IMG/VR virus record: IMGVR_UViG_3300028800_000059
Coordinates: 62,001-126,000 of that record
Direction: 5' to 3' (one strand)
Length of the DNA: 64,000 bases
Origin: a virus
The position numbers were made by a program, and so were the translations under genes. How positions within the stretch are numbered: the stretch's first letter is position 1; every line of letters begins with the position of its first letter. Of this stretch, positions 1 to 8,727 are shown in pieces. The notes beneath the pieces are model-generated. The model was not told where the DNA came from. It saw nothing but the letters and a program-made list of their open reading frames with translations, and ran no database searches.

Positions 1-406
1 CCAATATGTAACGAACTGCCCAGTGGTCTTTAGGTAGATCGGAGATTCTATCGCAACCAAATAAGGACCTCGCGGATCGAGGGGCGCTAATTGGAGGGTC
101 GATCCTAACACTTCGATCTTCCGTTCTTTTGTTATCATGCTCATATTTCTCCATCACGAATTGTTTGTATAGCGTCGGGTCAAGGTGTTTTAGAAACTTA
201 CCAAAGGTCGTTCCTGTCTCGCAATTATGACAACGAAAAAACAGATTGTTTTCCTTGCGATAGATATAGCCTCGCGCCTTCGAAGTTGATTTTTTTGAGT
301 CGCCACAATACGGGCACCGACAATTCCATAAGAACTCGGATTTTTGTTTGAATTTGTCTAGTCTGGACGAGACCAGAGACAAGAATTTTTTATCTGTGTA
401 TATCAT
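1..406 (-). CDS. 61: DNA primase, T4 gp61-like (N-terminal part, cut by window edge)
   Basis: Primase lays RNA primers for lagging-strand synthesis with the gp41 helicase. The translated N-terminal ~135 residues carry a zinc-binding module, CPYCGDS near residue 32 and CHNCETG near residue 60, typical of the T4 gp61 and DnaG zinc domain. The TOPRIM catalytic domain would lie beyond the left edge of the window. ATG at 406 is chosen because the frame opens there, just after a good promoter. The predicted leader is only a few nucleotides and has no real Shine-Dalgarno sequence. Identification rests on the zinc module, the size of the preserved part and the T4-like replisome in the same window. 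Confidence 0.85.
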   Translation of the reverse strand, partial: MIYTDKKFLSLVSSRLDKFKQKSEFLWNCRCPYCGDSKKSTSKARGYIYRKENNLFFRCHNCETGTTFGKFLKHLDPTLYKQFVMEKYEHDNKRTEDRSVRIDPPISAPRSARSLFGCDRISDLPKDHWAVRYIL

Positions 407-419
407 AGGAAGACCCTGT

Positions 420-447
420 ATTATAGACCTTTACAAGGCGAAGTCAA
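420..447 (-). promoter_or_regulatory. Host sigma70-type promoter for primase
   Basis: On the minus strand TTGACT (442-447) and TATAAT (420-425) are separated by 16 nt. The predicted start is near 413, about 7 nt before the primase ATG at 406. This suggests early expression by host RNA polymerase and a nearly leaderless mRNA. Confidence 0.65.
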
Positions 448-455
448 GAAAGACT

Positions 456-881
456 TTATCGTTTAGGTAGAGGCGGTAAACCTAAAGAGGCTGGCGTTTG
501 ATTTTGAAAAAATTCAAAAAATTTGACCAAATCAATATGTCCCACAAACCACGAAAATACATAGGCACCACCAATGATCATCCAGTGCCATGTTTTCAGT
601 TCATCGATAAAGTTACCAATGCTCTTTTTTTGTTTAAGAGTTATTCCATCATAATTGCCGTTGCCGTTTTTCTTTTTGGCAATTTTTAATTCGGTAATAT
701 CTTCTTCAAGGTATTTGAATTTTTGCTCGTGGAGTTCTATGAGCCGAGTCAATGATTGAGAAACTCCTTCAAGTTTTTCCAAAGTCTGATCGAGTTTATC
801 CACGACCTTACTTAGAATAATAACGTCCTTTTGGAGGCCGGCAATATTAATTGCGGTCTGAAATTCTTCATTCGACGGCAT
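456..881 (-). CDS. Coiled-coil membrane protein of the lysis cassette (hemolysin XhlA-like layout)
   Basis: This 141-residue protein has a long amphipathic N-terminal helix or coiled coil (about residues 15-67), a lysine/glycine-rich linker, and one hydrophobic segment (about 98-115, WHWMIIGGAYVFSWFVGHI), then a proline-rich tail. That layout resembles XhlA-type proteins that work with a holin. The ATG overlaps the stop of the upstream holin gene (TAATG), so translation is probably coupled. Its place after endolysin and holin suggests a role in lysis timing or membrane disruption. No family was recognised by sequence alone, and a spanin or antiholin role is possible. Confidence 0.6.
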   Translation of the reverse strand: MPSNEEFQTAINIAGLQKDVIILSKVVDKLDQTLEKLEGVSQSLTRLIELHEQKFKYLEEDITELKIAKKKNGNGNYDGITLKQKKSIGNFIDELKTWHWMIIGGAYVFSWFVGHIDLVKFFEFFQNQTPASLGLPPLPKR

Positions 882-1492
882 TAGTTAGTCGCACTTGGAT
901 TAGTGAAACCTGGATTGTTTAATTGGTTCCAACGGATGATCATCGAATTAGTCAATGGTTTCTTAGTATCAGCCATTGCCTGGTCATAGGTTCTTTGTGT
1001 ATTAATGGTTTGAATTGTATTTTGAACTTGTGCCAAAAGGTCTGACGAAACAGCATTGCCAACACCTGGTTTTGCGTCAAGTAACATACGAGAACCAAAC
1101 CAGAAGCCAACAATGGCCAAAAGAATGTACCACATGTTGGATGGCATTAACGCAAGAGCGGCCATGTCAGCCGAGAATTTTACTGGATCGGCTACACAAT
1201 ACACAAACAAAGCGATAGTGCCATAAGTGAAAATAGGACGAACCAAACGATTCATTCCATCAACAAAAATATTGAACCATTCTTTCTTTTCGGGCGCGGC
1301 CATTTCGGCAGCATAAGATGCCTGCACGGCTTGTTGTTCGGCCGACATTGCAGTTTCTGTCTGTGCCGCAAGAGCGGCGGATGCTGTGTCGCGCTGAAGT
1401 TTTGATCCCCAAATAGAAGTGATAATAGTATTGATGCCACTTGCCAGAGCGCCAAAACCACCACTAAAGAAGCTTAAAAGAAAGGTCCACAT
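881..1492 (-). CDS. Holin, GTA 3TM type
   Basis: The 203-residue protein has an N-terminal hydrophobic segment (about 2-25), an alanine/glutamine-rich stretch, and two further membrane segments (about 92-108 and 118-136). The order, and the conserved-looking stretch around RLVRPIFTYG, match the three-TM holins first described in alphaproteobacterial gene-transfer agents. It would let the endolysin reach the peptidoglycan by forming lesions in the inner membrane. It lies 1 nt after the endolysin and overlaps the next membrane gene, forming a compact lysis cassette. Confidence 0.75.
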   Translation of the reverse strand: MWTFLLSFFSGGFGALASGINTIITSIWGSKLQRDTASAALAAQTETAMSAEQQAVQASYAAEMAAPEKKEWFNIFVDGMNRLVRPIFTYGTIALFVYCVADPVKFSADMAALALMPSNMWYILLAIVGFWFGSRMLLDAKPGVGNAVSSDLLAQVQNTIQTINTQRTYDQAMADTKKPLTNSMIIRWNQLNNPGFTNPSATN

Positions 1493-1493
1493 G

Positions 1494-2048
1494 TTAGTTG
1501 CTGGTTACTCCTGGAATTGGCTGTGAAAATGATTCGGCTCGATTAATCCAGCCAATCAAAAATACTTGTTGTGACGGATCATTCGCGACTCGATCCTTAT
1601 AATAACTCACTCGTTCCTCGACAAATGCATTAGTGAAATATGGACCCATGGCAACATAAGCCTTGGTAATTGCCCCTTGCGATTGTGGACCCAGAACACC
1701 ATCCTGATCGATTGGACCAAATCCAGCCTGATTGACTATTTGTTGCATGATCTGAATACTCCAAGCTGGACCATGAAGAATTCCTGTATCAACCGCGATT
1801 GATTGAAGGCCTGTTGGAAGAGAATCAAATCTTGGTTTCAAATAGTAATTTCGATAGTAAATTTCTTCGGCCTGATCCACACTCAAATTTCGAACATCAT
1901 CAATACTGGCTTGCCGACCCATATACGTGGAAAGAGTTCTTTGGGTAATTCCCATGTTAGTGGCACCACCAGCATCGGCCGGCTGATTAGAAAAACCACC
2001 TTCAAGAGAAATTTCTTTTTGCAATAAAACTAATACTGTTGGGTTCAT
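1494..2048 (-). CDS. Endolysin, glycoside hydrolase family 108 with peptidoglycan-binding domain
   Basis: A 184-residue muramidase-type lysin that should cut the glycan backbone of peptidoglycan at the end of infection. The N-terminus has the GH108 EGG motif (E16 in SLEGGFSNQPADAGG, followed by TNMGIT), and the C-terminal half (about 95-180, DQDGVLGPQS) matches the PG_binding_3 domain usually paired with it. There is no signal peptide, so export depends on the adjacent holin. Its ATG overlaps the TGA of the upstream gene (ATGA). Confidence 0.88.
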   Translation of the reverse strand: MNPTVLVLLQKEISLEGGFSNQPADAGGATNMGITQRTLSTYMGRQASIDDVRNLSVDQAEEIYYRNYYLKPRFDSLPTGLQSIAVDTGILHGPAWSIQIMQQIVNQAGFGPIDQDGVLGPQSQGAITKAYVAMGPYFTNAFVEERVSYYKDRVANDPSQQVFLIGWINRAESFSQPIPGVTSN

Positions 2049-2299
2049 TTTAATCCTGCCAAATGTTGATGTAACATAGTAACCAATCGGTCATGGGCAT
2101 CATCGGTGGCGCCCATGTGTTTTTTAGACCCGCGATTTTGACCTTCTTCGCGGGCGCTCATAATCAAATGTTCAATGTGATGGTGGATTTCATCAGGAAG
2201 TATGCCGCCATGACTTTTGGCTTTTTGCTTCAAACTAGCCGTACCTTGGCGCGCAAAATCGGAAGATTCCTTTATAAATTTTGAATAGGTCTTACTCAC
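2045..2299 (-). CDS. Small protein with capsid-targeting-like N-terminus
   Basis: This 84-residue, lysine- and histidine-rich protein starts MSKTYSKFIKE|SS. The first ten residues closely resemble the T4 capsid-targeting sequence MKTYQEFIAE, which is cut by the prohead protease after an (I/L)xE site. The rest is helical, with a cluster of histidines (EIHHHIEHL). The start is GTG with a good AAGGA Shine-Dalgarno 9 nt upstream. It overlaps both neighbours (the 2292-3206 gene and the endolysin). No known function; it may be an internal head protein. Confidence 0.6.
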   Translation of the reverse strand: MSKTYSKFIKESSDFARQGTASLKQKAKSHGGILPDEIHHHIEHLIMSAREEGQNRGSKKHMGATDDAHDRLVTMLHQHLAGLK

Positions 2300-3206
2300 C
2301 GCGATCTTTCCTTCCGTATTTTAGATACTGCATTGCGCCAGTATTTTTATCTTTCAAAAGGATTGGCTTGCCTGGATTGGATCGGCCATAGGTCCTAATA
2401 TTGTCACCAATTTCATCGTCTCCTACGTATTTAGTATATTTGTGTTGTGCGCGTTTGGCTAGACGAGCTTTATGGAAGCGTTCGGTGTCTACTAGAAATA
2501 CTCTGTGACCACCAAACATTTCTTCGGATTCATTCACGGCCTTACGGCGAAACATATCTCCAATCACAGGAGAAGTATTTGCTTTTGGATTGACGCCTGG
2601 TTCGCCTTTTGGGCCCACGCCAATTCCAGCGATGGCTCCACCACCAGCAGAATTTGTTGGAGCACCACCACCTTCACCATCTTCTGATATAGGCATCTGT
2701 TTTTTGAGAGAATATATTTTGTGATTTACATCATCATCTACCGTCAATTTGGCATGAATTTCTTTGGCTAAACGAACAGCTAATATATCATAAAGCTTGA
2801 CGCGAGAATTACTTGGGCTCCATCCTTCTCCTGAAGAAAATTTTGCTTTGGATGCAGAAAATACAATATCTAAAATGTTAGGGTGTTGATCCCACCAAGT
2901 TTTTAAAATATGACCTATCGTGGAAAATATCTTTAGACTATCGGAAGTATTTCCTATTGATCCTGTTGTCCATCCACCGTTCAATTTTGCGGCAAAAGCA
3001 AACTCGGCTGATTGAGTATGGGGAACAATAGCAAAAGAAGCCAAATACTCAATTCCTTCTTTATTTTGAAAATGGTATCTATCCCGCGGTTCGGCGACAT
3101 ATGAATATGGATTGTCACCAGTTTCATCCAAAGGACCTTTGAATTGAGCGACACCAGAAACTTCTTTGAGATTGTTTTCTTTGAGGAAACTGTTATAGGA
3201 CTTCAT
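2292..3206 (-). CDS. Putative internal virion protein with capsid-targeting-like N-terminus
   Basis: The 304-residue protein begins MKSYNSFLKE|NN, a T4-like capsid-targeting peptide ending in an LxE cleavage site. An N-terminal globular part (about 50-165) is followed by a Gly-rich linker (about 175-205, GEGGGAPTNSAGGG then GPKGEPG) and a basic C-terminus. ATG lies exactly 5 nt after a TATAAATA late promoter, so the late mRNA could start on the ATG itself. The sequence was not recognised beyond the N-terminal peptide. Confidence 0.62.
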   Translation of the reverse strand: MKSYNSFLKENNLKEVSGVAQFKGPLDETGDNPYSYVAEPRDRYHFQNKEGIEYLASFAIVPHTQSAEFAFAAKLNGGWTTGSIGNTSDSLKIFSTIGHILKTWWDQHPNILDIVFSASKAKFSSGEGWSPSNSRVKLYDILAVRLAKEIHAKLTVDDDVNHKIYSLKKQMPISEDGEGGGAPTNSAGGGAIAGIGVGPKGEPGVNPKANTSPVIGDMFRRKAVNESEEMFGGHRVFLVDTERFHKARLAKRAQHKYTKYVGDDEIGDNIRTYGRSNPGKPILLKDKNTGAMQYLKYGRKDRGE

Positions 3207-3211
3207 AACAG

Positions 3212-3219
3212 TATTTATA
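3212..3219 (-). promoter_or_regulatory. Late promoter TATAAATA
   Basis: A perfect T4-type late -10 box reads leftward. The usual late start lies 6 nt downstream of the last base, which is the A of the ATG at 3206, so the transcript would be leaderless. The box overlaps the last codons of the preceding gene. Confidence 0.7.
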
Positions 3220-3637
3220 GGGAATTGAGTTTATCGAAGATTCCCTGATCGGTTCCTATATATTGACTTTCGATATGTTTGCCACGAATTTTACCGAGAG
3301 ATTCTGGCATGACATTTAGAAACAACAAGAAGGATTTAAGAGCCGGCCAATCAATCATTTCGTTTTCTTCACCTTCGGATAGTTTGAAGAAACAAATGCG
3401 CGAAGCGGCCCGCCATCCAAAGACGTTTCCAAGGACAATGATATGATTGAGTATCAGCCGTTCCTTGAGATTGCCTGTTAGGCGGGCGCGTTTGAAAAGT
3501 CTCTTGATGTATTTGATCCGAAGAAGGTCTTCCTCGAATTCGGATGTGACGCATCCGTTAGGTCTTGCATAGGCCTTGGCGGCATAAAGGAGAAAGTTAT
3601 CATCAGTTAGATCATCAAACAAATGGGATTCAGACAT
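3215..3637 (-). CDS. Conserved T4-superfamily phage protein of unknown function
   Basis: A 140-residue, mostly helical protein with an acidic start (MSESHLFDDLTDD) and a basic middle (RIKYIKRLFKRARL). Proteins of this look are common in marine and rhizobial T4-like phages, but no function is known to me. ATG at 3637 follows the stop of the upstream gene by 3 nt, without an evident Shine-Dalgarno, so it probably relies on translational coupling. Confidence 0.6.
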   Translation of the reverse strand: MSESHLFDDLTDDNFLLYAAKAYARPNGCVTSEFEEDLLRIKYIKRLFKRARLTGNLKERLILNHIIVLGNVFGWRAASRICFFKLSEGEENEMIDWPALKSFLLFLNVMPESLGKIRGKHIESQYIGTDQGIFDKLNSL

Positions 3638-3640
3638 ATT

Positions 3641-4453
3641 TTATGTTTCGGATAACAAATCATCCAGGCTCTTGGCCCAGGCACTTCCTATGCCACACAC
3701 TCGCGTCTGGGCTCCAGGGAATTTCTTATCTAGCGCATTGGCTAGATTTCGGACCTTGGTTTGCATTAAAGGATTTTTTGGATTAGGAAAGGCAACTGAA
3801 ACCAAATTTTTTTCTGGATCATAACGTCCTACGGCAAACCAATTATGGGAATTAAGTTTTTCGGCATGACCTTCTTGCCGTCCATCCGCAACATATTCGG
3901 TATCCAATCTGCCGTTTGGATTCATCAACCAAACCGTAGCTGGCTTTCCTTTTTCATGTCCAATTGATAGATATGGATCATTGGCGAAAGAGAAAGAATA
4001 GGACTCTTCTATAGGTTCTTCGAAGCCTTCTTCATCATAAAATTCATCATCCGAAAGCAAATCATCCAAATCTTCTTGGTCCACTAATTCGCCGTACACA
4101 TCATAATCTCCAATATCATTCATAACCCAACAGAAATATAGGAAAATTGGATCGGGATCGTTTTCATCGTCCATCGCGTTAAATCCGTATTGTGAACAGA
4201 TGAAAATTTTCTCGCCTACTTCTTCATCCATATCAAATACAGCCGGCACACTAATTGCTGCCCATGCCAGACATTTACGAATATATTCTAGGGCTGTATA
4301 AGGAGTAGGAAATGGAGTGTCAGTGGATGCCCAGATGGCACCATTTAATTTTGATCTAACATCCTCGTCGTGGATATCAGGGCTTTTGGCCGAGATATCC
4401 AGGACAGGAATAGAAGCCCAATCTTCTTTGAGCCAATCTTTAAAAAGCTTCAT
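3641..4453 (-). CDS. Acidic protein with capsid-targeting-like N-terminus
   Basis: The 270-residue protein starts MKLFKDWLKE|DW, again the short amphipathic peptide ending in LxE that resembles T4 capsid-targeting sequences. A strongly acidic stretch lies at about residues 120-150 (DLDDLLSDDEFYDEEG). The C-terminal half contains a beta-rich region around ATVWLMNPNGRLDTEY. An in-frame TTG at 4477 is less likely than the ATG at 4453, because only the ATG places the targeting peptide at the N-terminus. Probably an encapsidated or head-assembly protein. No enzymatic motif was recognised. Confidence 0.6.
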   Translation of the reverse strand: MKLFKDWLKEDWASIPVLDISAKSPDIHDEDVRSKLNGAIWASTDTPFPTPYTALEYIRKCLAWAAISVPAVFDMDEEVGEKIFICSQYGFNAMDDENDPDPIFLYFCWVMNDIGDYDVYGELVDQEDLDDLLSDDEFYDEEGFEEPIEESYSFSFANDPYLSIGHEKGKPATVWLMNPNGRLDTEYVADGRQEGHAEKLNSHNWFAVGRYDPEKNLVSVAFPNPKNPLMQTKVRNLANALDKKFPGAQTRVCGIGSAWAKSLDDLLSET

Positions 4454-4477
4454 AACAAAAATACCAATCTTTCTCAA

Positions 4478-5470
4478 TTACTGAGTGATAATTAGCGCGC
4501 CGGCCCCATTGCTTGTTGCCGTGATGGGTTGGCCAATTGTCAAATTAGCATTTGTTGCGTCAATGGATGCTGTCAACGTCATGCCATTTGCGATGATGGC
4601 TGAGTTGGCTGGTAGAGCCAATAGAACAACTGAGTTTGCATAAGAATTTTCAGTGTTTGCAAGATTGCTAATGAAGATCGTTGTGTTGCTTGACAATGAC
4701 GAGGCGCTGTTGGTGTTGTTGGCACCAGCAGTTACCAGGTTAGCCGATAGATTGACTGAATCGTTTGCCAAACCATTTGCCGTTGGGAACAATCGAGCAA
4801 TAATGTAACTATTTGCAAGATTGGCCAGGATTTGAATTGATAATGTATTGGCAGTGGATGCCAAAACGTTTGCCTGAGTTGCAAGCGATAGAGTAGTTAC
4901 GGTGTTGCTTGTGTTGGCGATAAGAACGGCGGCTACGTTTGCCAATGAATTTCGGACAATAGTTGCTTGGTTGGCTGTGATACCAGCACTGGTCTGGAAT
5001 GTCGTCAATGGAGTTGTTACGTTGGCATTATTTGGTGCTGTGAAATTGAAGAGAACTCGATTGGCTCCAGCCGATAGACCAGCATAGAATGCCTGAATTG
5101 TTGTTAGGTTGATACCATTTACAACAGCCAGAGTAATGTTGGCATTGCCTGGGATCGTGTTGGCCACCAATTGAACATCATAGGTAACCCATAATCCACC
5201 TGTGGCGCCATTTGCCAGAGTTGGAGAAGACCATTCAACAGAGGTTGGAATGGCTGGCGTCATGCTATTGGCAAGACCACCAATTGTTACCAATTCTTCT
5301 TCGTATCCAATAGCCGATCCTACACCAGTCCAGCTTCCGCCGTCCTTGTGTTTGAAAACCCAGCCCCGTTGTGTGGCAAAAGTGTTTGCAAGGTCGCCAT
5401 CTTTGGCTCCAGCGCGGAGATAAGTAGGTTTCTTGACGGTGACGGCGTTATTTGCAGACCATTGTGGCAT
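4478..5470 (-). CDS. Virion structural protein, Asn/Ala/Thr-rich (decoration or fiber-like)
   Basis: A 330-residue protein. The first ~60 residues (KKPTYLRAGAKDGDLANTFA, then TQRGWV) match the start of structural proteins in T4-like marine phages. The remainder is a low-complexity, beta-rich stretch with many NAN, ANT and ANS steps and almost no charge, as in surface decoration or Ig-like repeat domains. It has a clear AGGAG Shine-Dalgarno and a CATAAATA late promoter 40 nt upstream, so high late expression is expected. The exact virion position cannot be read from the sequence. Confidence 0.65.
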   Translation of the reverse strand: MPQWSANNAVTVKKPTYLRAGAKDGDLANTFATQRGWVFKHKDGGSWTGVGSAIGYEEELVTIGGLANSMTPAIPTSVEWSSPTLANGATGGLWVTYDVQLVANTIPGNANITLAVVNGINLTTIQAFYAGLSAGANRVLFNFTAPNNANVTTPLTTFQTSAGITANQATIVRNSLANVAAVLIANTSNTVTTLSLATQANVLASTANTLSIQILANLANSYIIARLFPTANGLANDSVNLSANLVTAGANNTNSASSLSSNTTIFISNLANTENSYANSVVLLALPANSAIIANGMTLTASIDATNANLTIGQPITATSNGAGALIITQ

Positions 5471-5506
5471 AGTAGTATTCTCCTAAATTTAAAAGATTTC
5501 TAATTC

Positions 5507-6007
5507 TTATTTATGTTTTCCGAGGCCGAGACTTCTAATCTTGGCAATGGTAGAAACAGCCCCGGTATGTAAAATTCCAATGCCTCCGGCCTCTCTCCAT
5601 TCGTTTATATTTTTCGCAAAATCGTCTATTAGAACATTAGGGCCGCCTGGTGACACGGCATAATGCTTCTTTTCGGATCGAAGAACTAATTTCACTCGAT
5701 TTCTTCTAATACCAAATCTATCGCACCACAGAAGTTTGCCTTTTTTACTGTTCATGGCATCCCAATTTGCATAAGCCGAGAGAACATAAGTATCAAATTG
5801 TTCCAAAAAACTCCAAAGTTTATCGGCACCGGGCATTGGAGGAAGATTTTTCCAAAAATTTTCGTTGTCTAAAATAATAGGACGATATTTGGTTTTATCC
5901 AATCTCCCATCCGGTCCTACTATTTCTGATGTTGGCCGGCCTAATTCCTGAGCAACTCCTTTATTGAAATCTGCTAAAACTCCATCCAAATCGCAATAAA
6001 AAATCAT
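5507..6007 (-). CDS. HAD-superfamily 5'-nucleotidase-like phosphatase
   Basis: A 166-residue HAD hydrolase. Motif I DLDGVLADF (D6 and D8) is at the N-terminus, motif II VLSAYANWD near 96, a lysine in the RSEKKH region, and motif IV VLIDDF near 127. The order and small cap match the NT5C (5'(3')-deoxyribonucleotidase) family, so it may dephosphorylate nucleoside monophosphates. It sits among virion genes, separated by 3 nt from the upstream gene, and its 3' end carries the late promoter for the next gene. Confidence 0.75.
   Translation of the reverse strand: MIFYCDLDGVLADFNKGVAQELGRPTSEIVGPDGRLDKTKYRPIILDNENFWKNLPPMPGADKLWSFLEQFDTYVLSAYANWDAMNSKKGKLLWCDRFGIRRNRVKLVLRSEKKHYAVSPGGPNVLIDDFAKNINEWREAGGIGILHTGAVSTIAKIRSLGLGKHK
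5510..5517 (-). promoter_or_regulatory. Late promoter CATAAATA
   Basis: A one-base variant of the T4 late box, ending 39 nt before the ATG at 5470. The predicted leader of ~34 nt contains the AGGAG Shine-Dalgarno of the structural gene. Confidence 0.6.
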
Positions 6008-6010
6008 TCG

Positions 6011-7765
6011 TTAGTTACTTCCTTGTGGATTAGTAATTGGTGAACTTGTAAGGTCTTTTTGAATCTGAGTAGGATTGAAAATCACCTTGTCTTTTTTTGA
6101 GCCTAGAACAAGTTTGTTTCCATCTGAGTCTCGGTTATTCAAATCAGCCTTGGACCCTAGAACTATCTTGGTTGATGCCGAAGGGTCTTTCTTGTCGGGT
6201 TGTTTCTTGTTTCTATCCATGAATGATGGAATTTCTGGCATTTTGCCGCTATCATTAGCTTTTGTGGCGCCGTTGTTATTAGCTTTTCCGGCGTGCTTTG
6301 CCTTTGGATCAATTTCATCATTTCCAGATGTGTCGCCAGGAGCCTTTTTTCCTTTGCCGGCAGCAGGAATATTACCTGCTCCTTTTTTAGAAAGAGGACC
6401 TTTTTTGTTCTTGTCGCGATCTGGCCATGATTCATTCACAGGAGGTTTCTTGGCCCATTCTGGACCTAATTTAGATGGACCATTTGGTTTTGCCCATGGA
6501 TTTTCAACCTTCTTAAAGGCACCTAGAATTTTTTTGATTTTAGCTGCCTTGGCTCTGCCTTCTGGTGTTTCGGATTTGGCGCGAATTGCTGCTAGTTTAT
6601 CGGTTACAGATTCGAAAATTTCTCCGACGCCGTGACAGTAGGCACATTCCTTGCCTTTAATATTTCCTTCGCCTTCACAATCCGGACACATATTTGTTTT
6701 TGGAAATGGATCATGTGGAATCGTGGATGGTGATTTTGGTTTTCTACCAGCAACAAATTGATCATAAGGCAACACTTTAAATTTTGGTTCTGCTTTTGGC
6801 TTTGGATAATGGCGGCCTGTTACGTGATGGACTTCTTTTAATCCCTGTCCACCGCTTGCCAAAGAACTTGGCGCTGGATCGTTTTCAACGGCATCAGAAT
6901 CACCTTCGGCAATTCGTGGCTTGATTTCGCTCTTGGCTGCGCGATAAGCGGCACCGCGACTATCTCCACGACTCATGGCATAAGTTCCGTTCTTATCTAC
7001 TGTCGAAAACGAATGAGTGCCTACTTTATTTTTGCCGACATACTTAATTGTGTTATGAGCCATGTCGTCGGCCTTATCGTTTGTGAAACCAACTTTCTTT
7101 TCTCGTGGAGTTGGATTTGCATCTGATTCTTTTACGTATTTGTCGTCATAATTTTGGCCCATATTGGCCATGTCTTTTTCGTCTTTCTTTTCTTGCTCGG
7201 TAGGTTTATGATTTTTTTGCATTCTCTTGGCACGATGGGCCGCCTTCACAGTATTTACAAATCCTTTAAAGCCTTCCTGGATTTTATCCTGGTCGTCCTC
7301 GCTCATTGGTTCATTAGTGTTTGTTTGTGGATTGCTCAAATCCCCAACATATCCAGTATTTTTCTGAGGTTCTTCCACTATTGTTCGTTCATCCAAGCGC
7401 ACATTCGAGATATGTGTTTCATAGGATTTTGGATGCCCAGTTGGATATTTGTCTGTCTGATGATCGAAATGAACTTTGGTTCCATCGACTTTTGTTACGA
7501 CACCTGGAATTTGTCCACCAAGTTTGGTTCGAATTTTATCTCCAACCTTTGGAATATATTTTCCAGCCGCAACATAGTCGGCATGTTCCGTCAAAGAATG
7601 GCGCTTGGCCATTGCTTCGGCAGAATCTTTGTCTTTGTGTGAATGAACTTTGGTTTCGCCAGAGTGATTGGTCGAAACAAAGCGATGTTGCCCGCCTAGA
7701 TCGCCGGCATATCGGACCGAACCTGAGATATTATATTGTTTCTTTTCCCAGGTGTCTGGGTCCAT
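6011..7765 (-). CDS. Large disordered virion-type protein with a DnaJ-like zinc motif
   Basis: This 584-residue, Lys/Gly/Asn-rich, mostly disordered protein has a small beta-rich N-terminal part (VGDKIRTKLGGQIPGVVTKV near 75-95). It carries a single pair of CxxCxGxG motifs (CPDCEGEG and CAYCHGVG, about 359-380), as in one half of a DnaJ zinc finger. A near-repeat, KIVLGSK and KLVLGSK, lies close to the C-terminus. It may be a head or scaffold-associated protein, judged only from composition and position. Start ATG 7765 has a weak GGGG ribosome site. No enzymatic function was recognised. Confidence 0.55.
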   Translation of the reverse strand: MDPDTWEKKQYNISGSVRYAGDLGGQHRFVSTNHSGETKVHSHKDKDSAEAMAKRHSLTEHADYVAAGKYIPKVGDKIRTKLGGQIPGVVTKVDGTKVHFDHQTDKYPTGHPKSYETHISNVRLDERTIVEEPQKNTGYVGDLSNPQTNTNEPMSEDDQDKIQEGFKGFVNTVKAAHRAKRMQKNHKPTEQEKKDEKDMANMGQNYDDKYVKESDANPTPREKKVGFTNDKADDMAHNTIKYVGKNKVGTHSFSTVDKNGTYAMSRGDSRGAAYRAAKSEIKPRIAEGDSDAVENDPAPSSLASGGQGLKEVHHVTGRHYPKPKAEPKFKVLPYDQFVAGRKPKSPSTIPHDPFPKTNMCPDCEGEGNIKGKECAYCHGVGEIFESVTDKLAAIRAKSETPEGRAKAAKIKKILGAFKKVENPWAKPNGPSKLGPEWAKKPPVNESWPDRDKNKKGPLSKKGAGNIPAAGKGKKAPGDTSGNDEIDPKAKHAGKANNNGATKANDSGKMPEIPSFMDRNKKQPDKKDPSASTKIVLGSKADLNNRDSDGNKLVLGSKKDKVIFNPTQIQKDLTSSPITNPQGSN

Positions 7766-7797
7766 CTTTGGACCCCAGGCGGCTTCGTCTAGATTAG

Positions 7798-8727
7798 TTA
7801 CTTTTTTTTTAGGTCAAATCCAAGAGCGCCGGCAGCTTCGGCTAATTCAGCCTCGGACATATTCGCAATTTTCTTTGGAGGAAGATTGTCCTTGCCTACA
7901 CCAAACGTTTCGCCTTTGGATGCATCGGCAGTTCCTGCGCCCTGAGTTGCAGTTTCTTTTTCGGTATCTACAACAGACTTGGCAACACCGGAGTCAAAAT
8001 TCTGTCCGCCTTCGGCAGCTTCCTTGTGAAGATTTTTCCACATTGCAGCAGCAGCAACTTTCTTGCCGGCTTCTTTGGAACCATATTCCTTGGCCGCTTT
8101 GTTGGCTACTTTATCGAAATTTCCATGACCAACTTTTTCGCCCTTGTGGGCTTTCTTTTCAACTTCTGATTTTGTTGCCTTAGAAAGACCAGCAGATGGC
8201 TTGGCTTCTGTCAATTCTTCTTCGTTTACCTGACCTGGCGTCTTGACACCGGAAGAACCAGCACCTGCTCCACCACGCCCAAATACTTCGGCCTTGCCGT
8301 TGTGTCCAGCAGCGTCGGAAGTGGTTGGACGTTCCTCTGGCTTTTTCTTGTTGGCACCAAATGGTTCACCATGGGAAGCATCGGCTGTTCCTGGATTTGG
8401 AGACCCAGCCTTTGATTCATCGCCAACTACACTAGCTGCAACTGAGGGATCGAAATTGCGACCACCTTCGGTTGCTTCTGCCATCTTAATGGCATTTTCT
8501 AAGATTGCTTTCTTCCAATTGACGCCGTGACGAGCCTTGAAGCCTGAAACAGATGACTTCAAGCGACCAAGATAAGTTTCGGCCAGTTTATTGCCACCAA
8601 AGGAAGTCTTACCTTCGGCTAGCAAATCAGTCCATTCCTTTTCGGAGGCGATTGCGCCTTCACTTAGGATTTTTTTTGCTATTTCCTGTAGGTCTGGAAA
8701 CGCTGTCAGGTTGTTTGGAGAATGCAT
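7798..8727 (-). CDS. Disordered virion-type protein with an internal duplication
   Basis: The 309-residue Ala/Gly/Lys-rich protein contains two copies of a ~43-residue unit (roughly bases 8341-8472 and 7882-8013). Each begins EGG(R/Q)NFD, runs through SVV and GTADAS, and ends PFG or TFG. Between them lies a KAAKEYGSKEAGKKVAAAA stretch. Start ATG 8727 (MHSPNNLTAF) is preferred over the upstream ATG at 8847, because it has an AAGGA site and a late promoter 41 nt upstream. It overlaps the end of the kinase-ART gene by 68 nt. Function unknown; probably a head component. Confidence 0.58.
   Translation of the reverse strand: MHSPNNLTAFPDLQEIAKKILSEGAIASEKEWTDLLAEGKTSFGGNKLAETYLGRLKSSVSGFKARHGVNWKKAILENAIKMAEATEGGRNFDPSVAASVVGDESKAGSPNPGTADASHGEPFGANKKKPEERPTTSDAAGHNGKAEVFGRGGAGAGSSGVKTPGQVNEEELTEAKPSAGLSKATKSEVEKKAHKGEKVGHGNFDKVANKAAKEYGSKEAGKKVAAAAMWKNLHKEAAEGGQNFDSGVAKSVVDTEKETATQGAGTADASKGETFGVGKDNLPPKKIANMSEAELAEAAGALGFDLKKK

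Noticed and set aside
4478-5470. Repeated TTGGC-like and GTTTGC-like units that look like an array
   Set aside because: They reflect Asn/Ala-rich codons of a structural protein. Spacing is irregular and no CRISPR repeat is present.
7154-7642. Long plus-strand ORFs opposite the 6011-7765 gene
   Set aside because: Shadow frames with no ribosome site. The minus-strand gene has zinc motifs and an orderly operon position.
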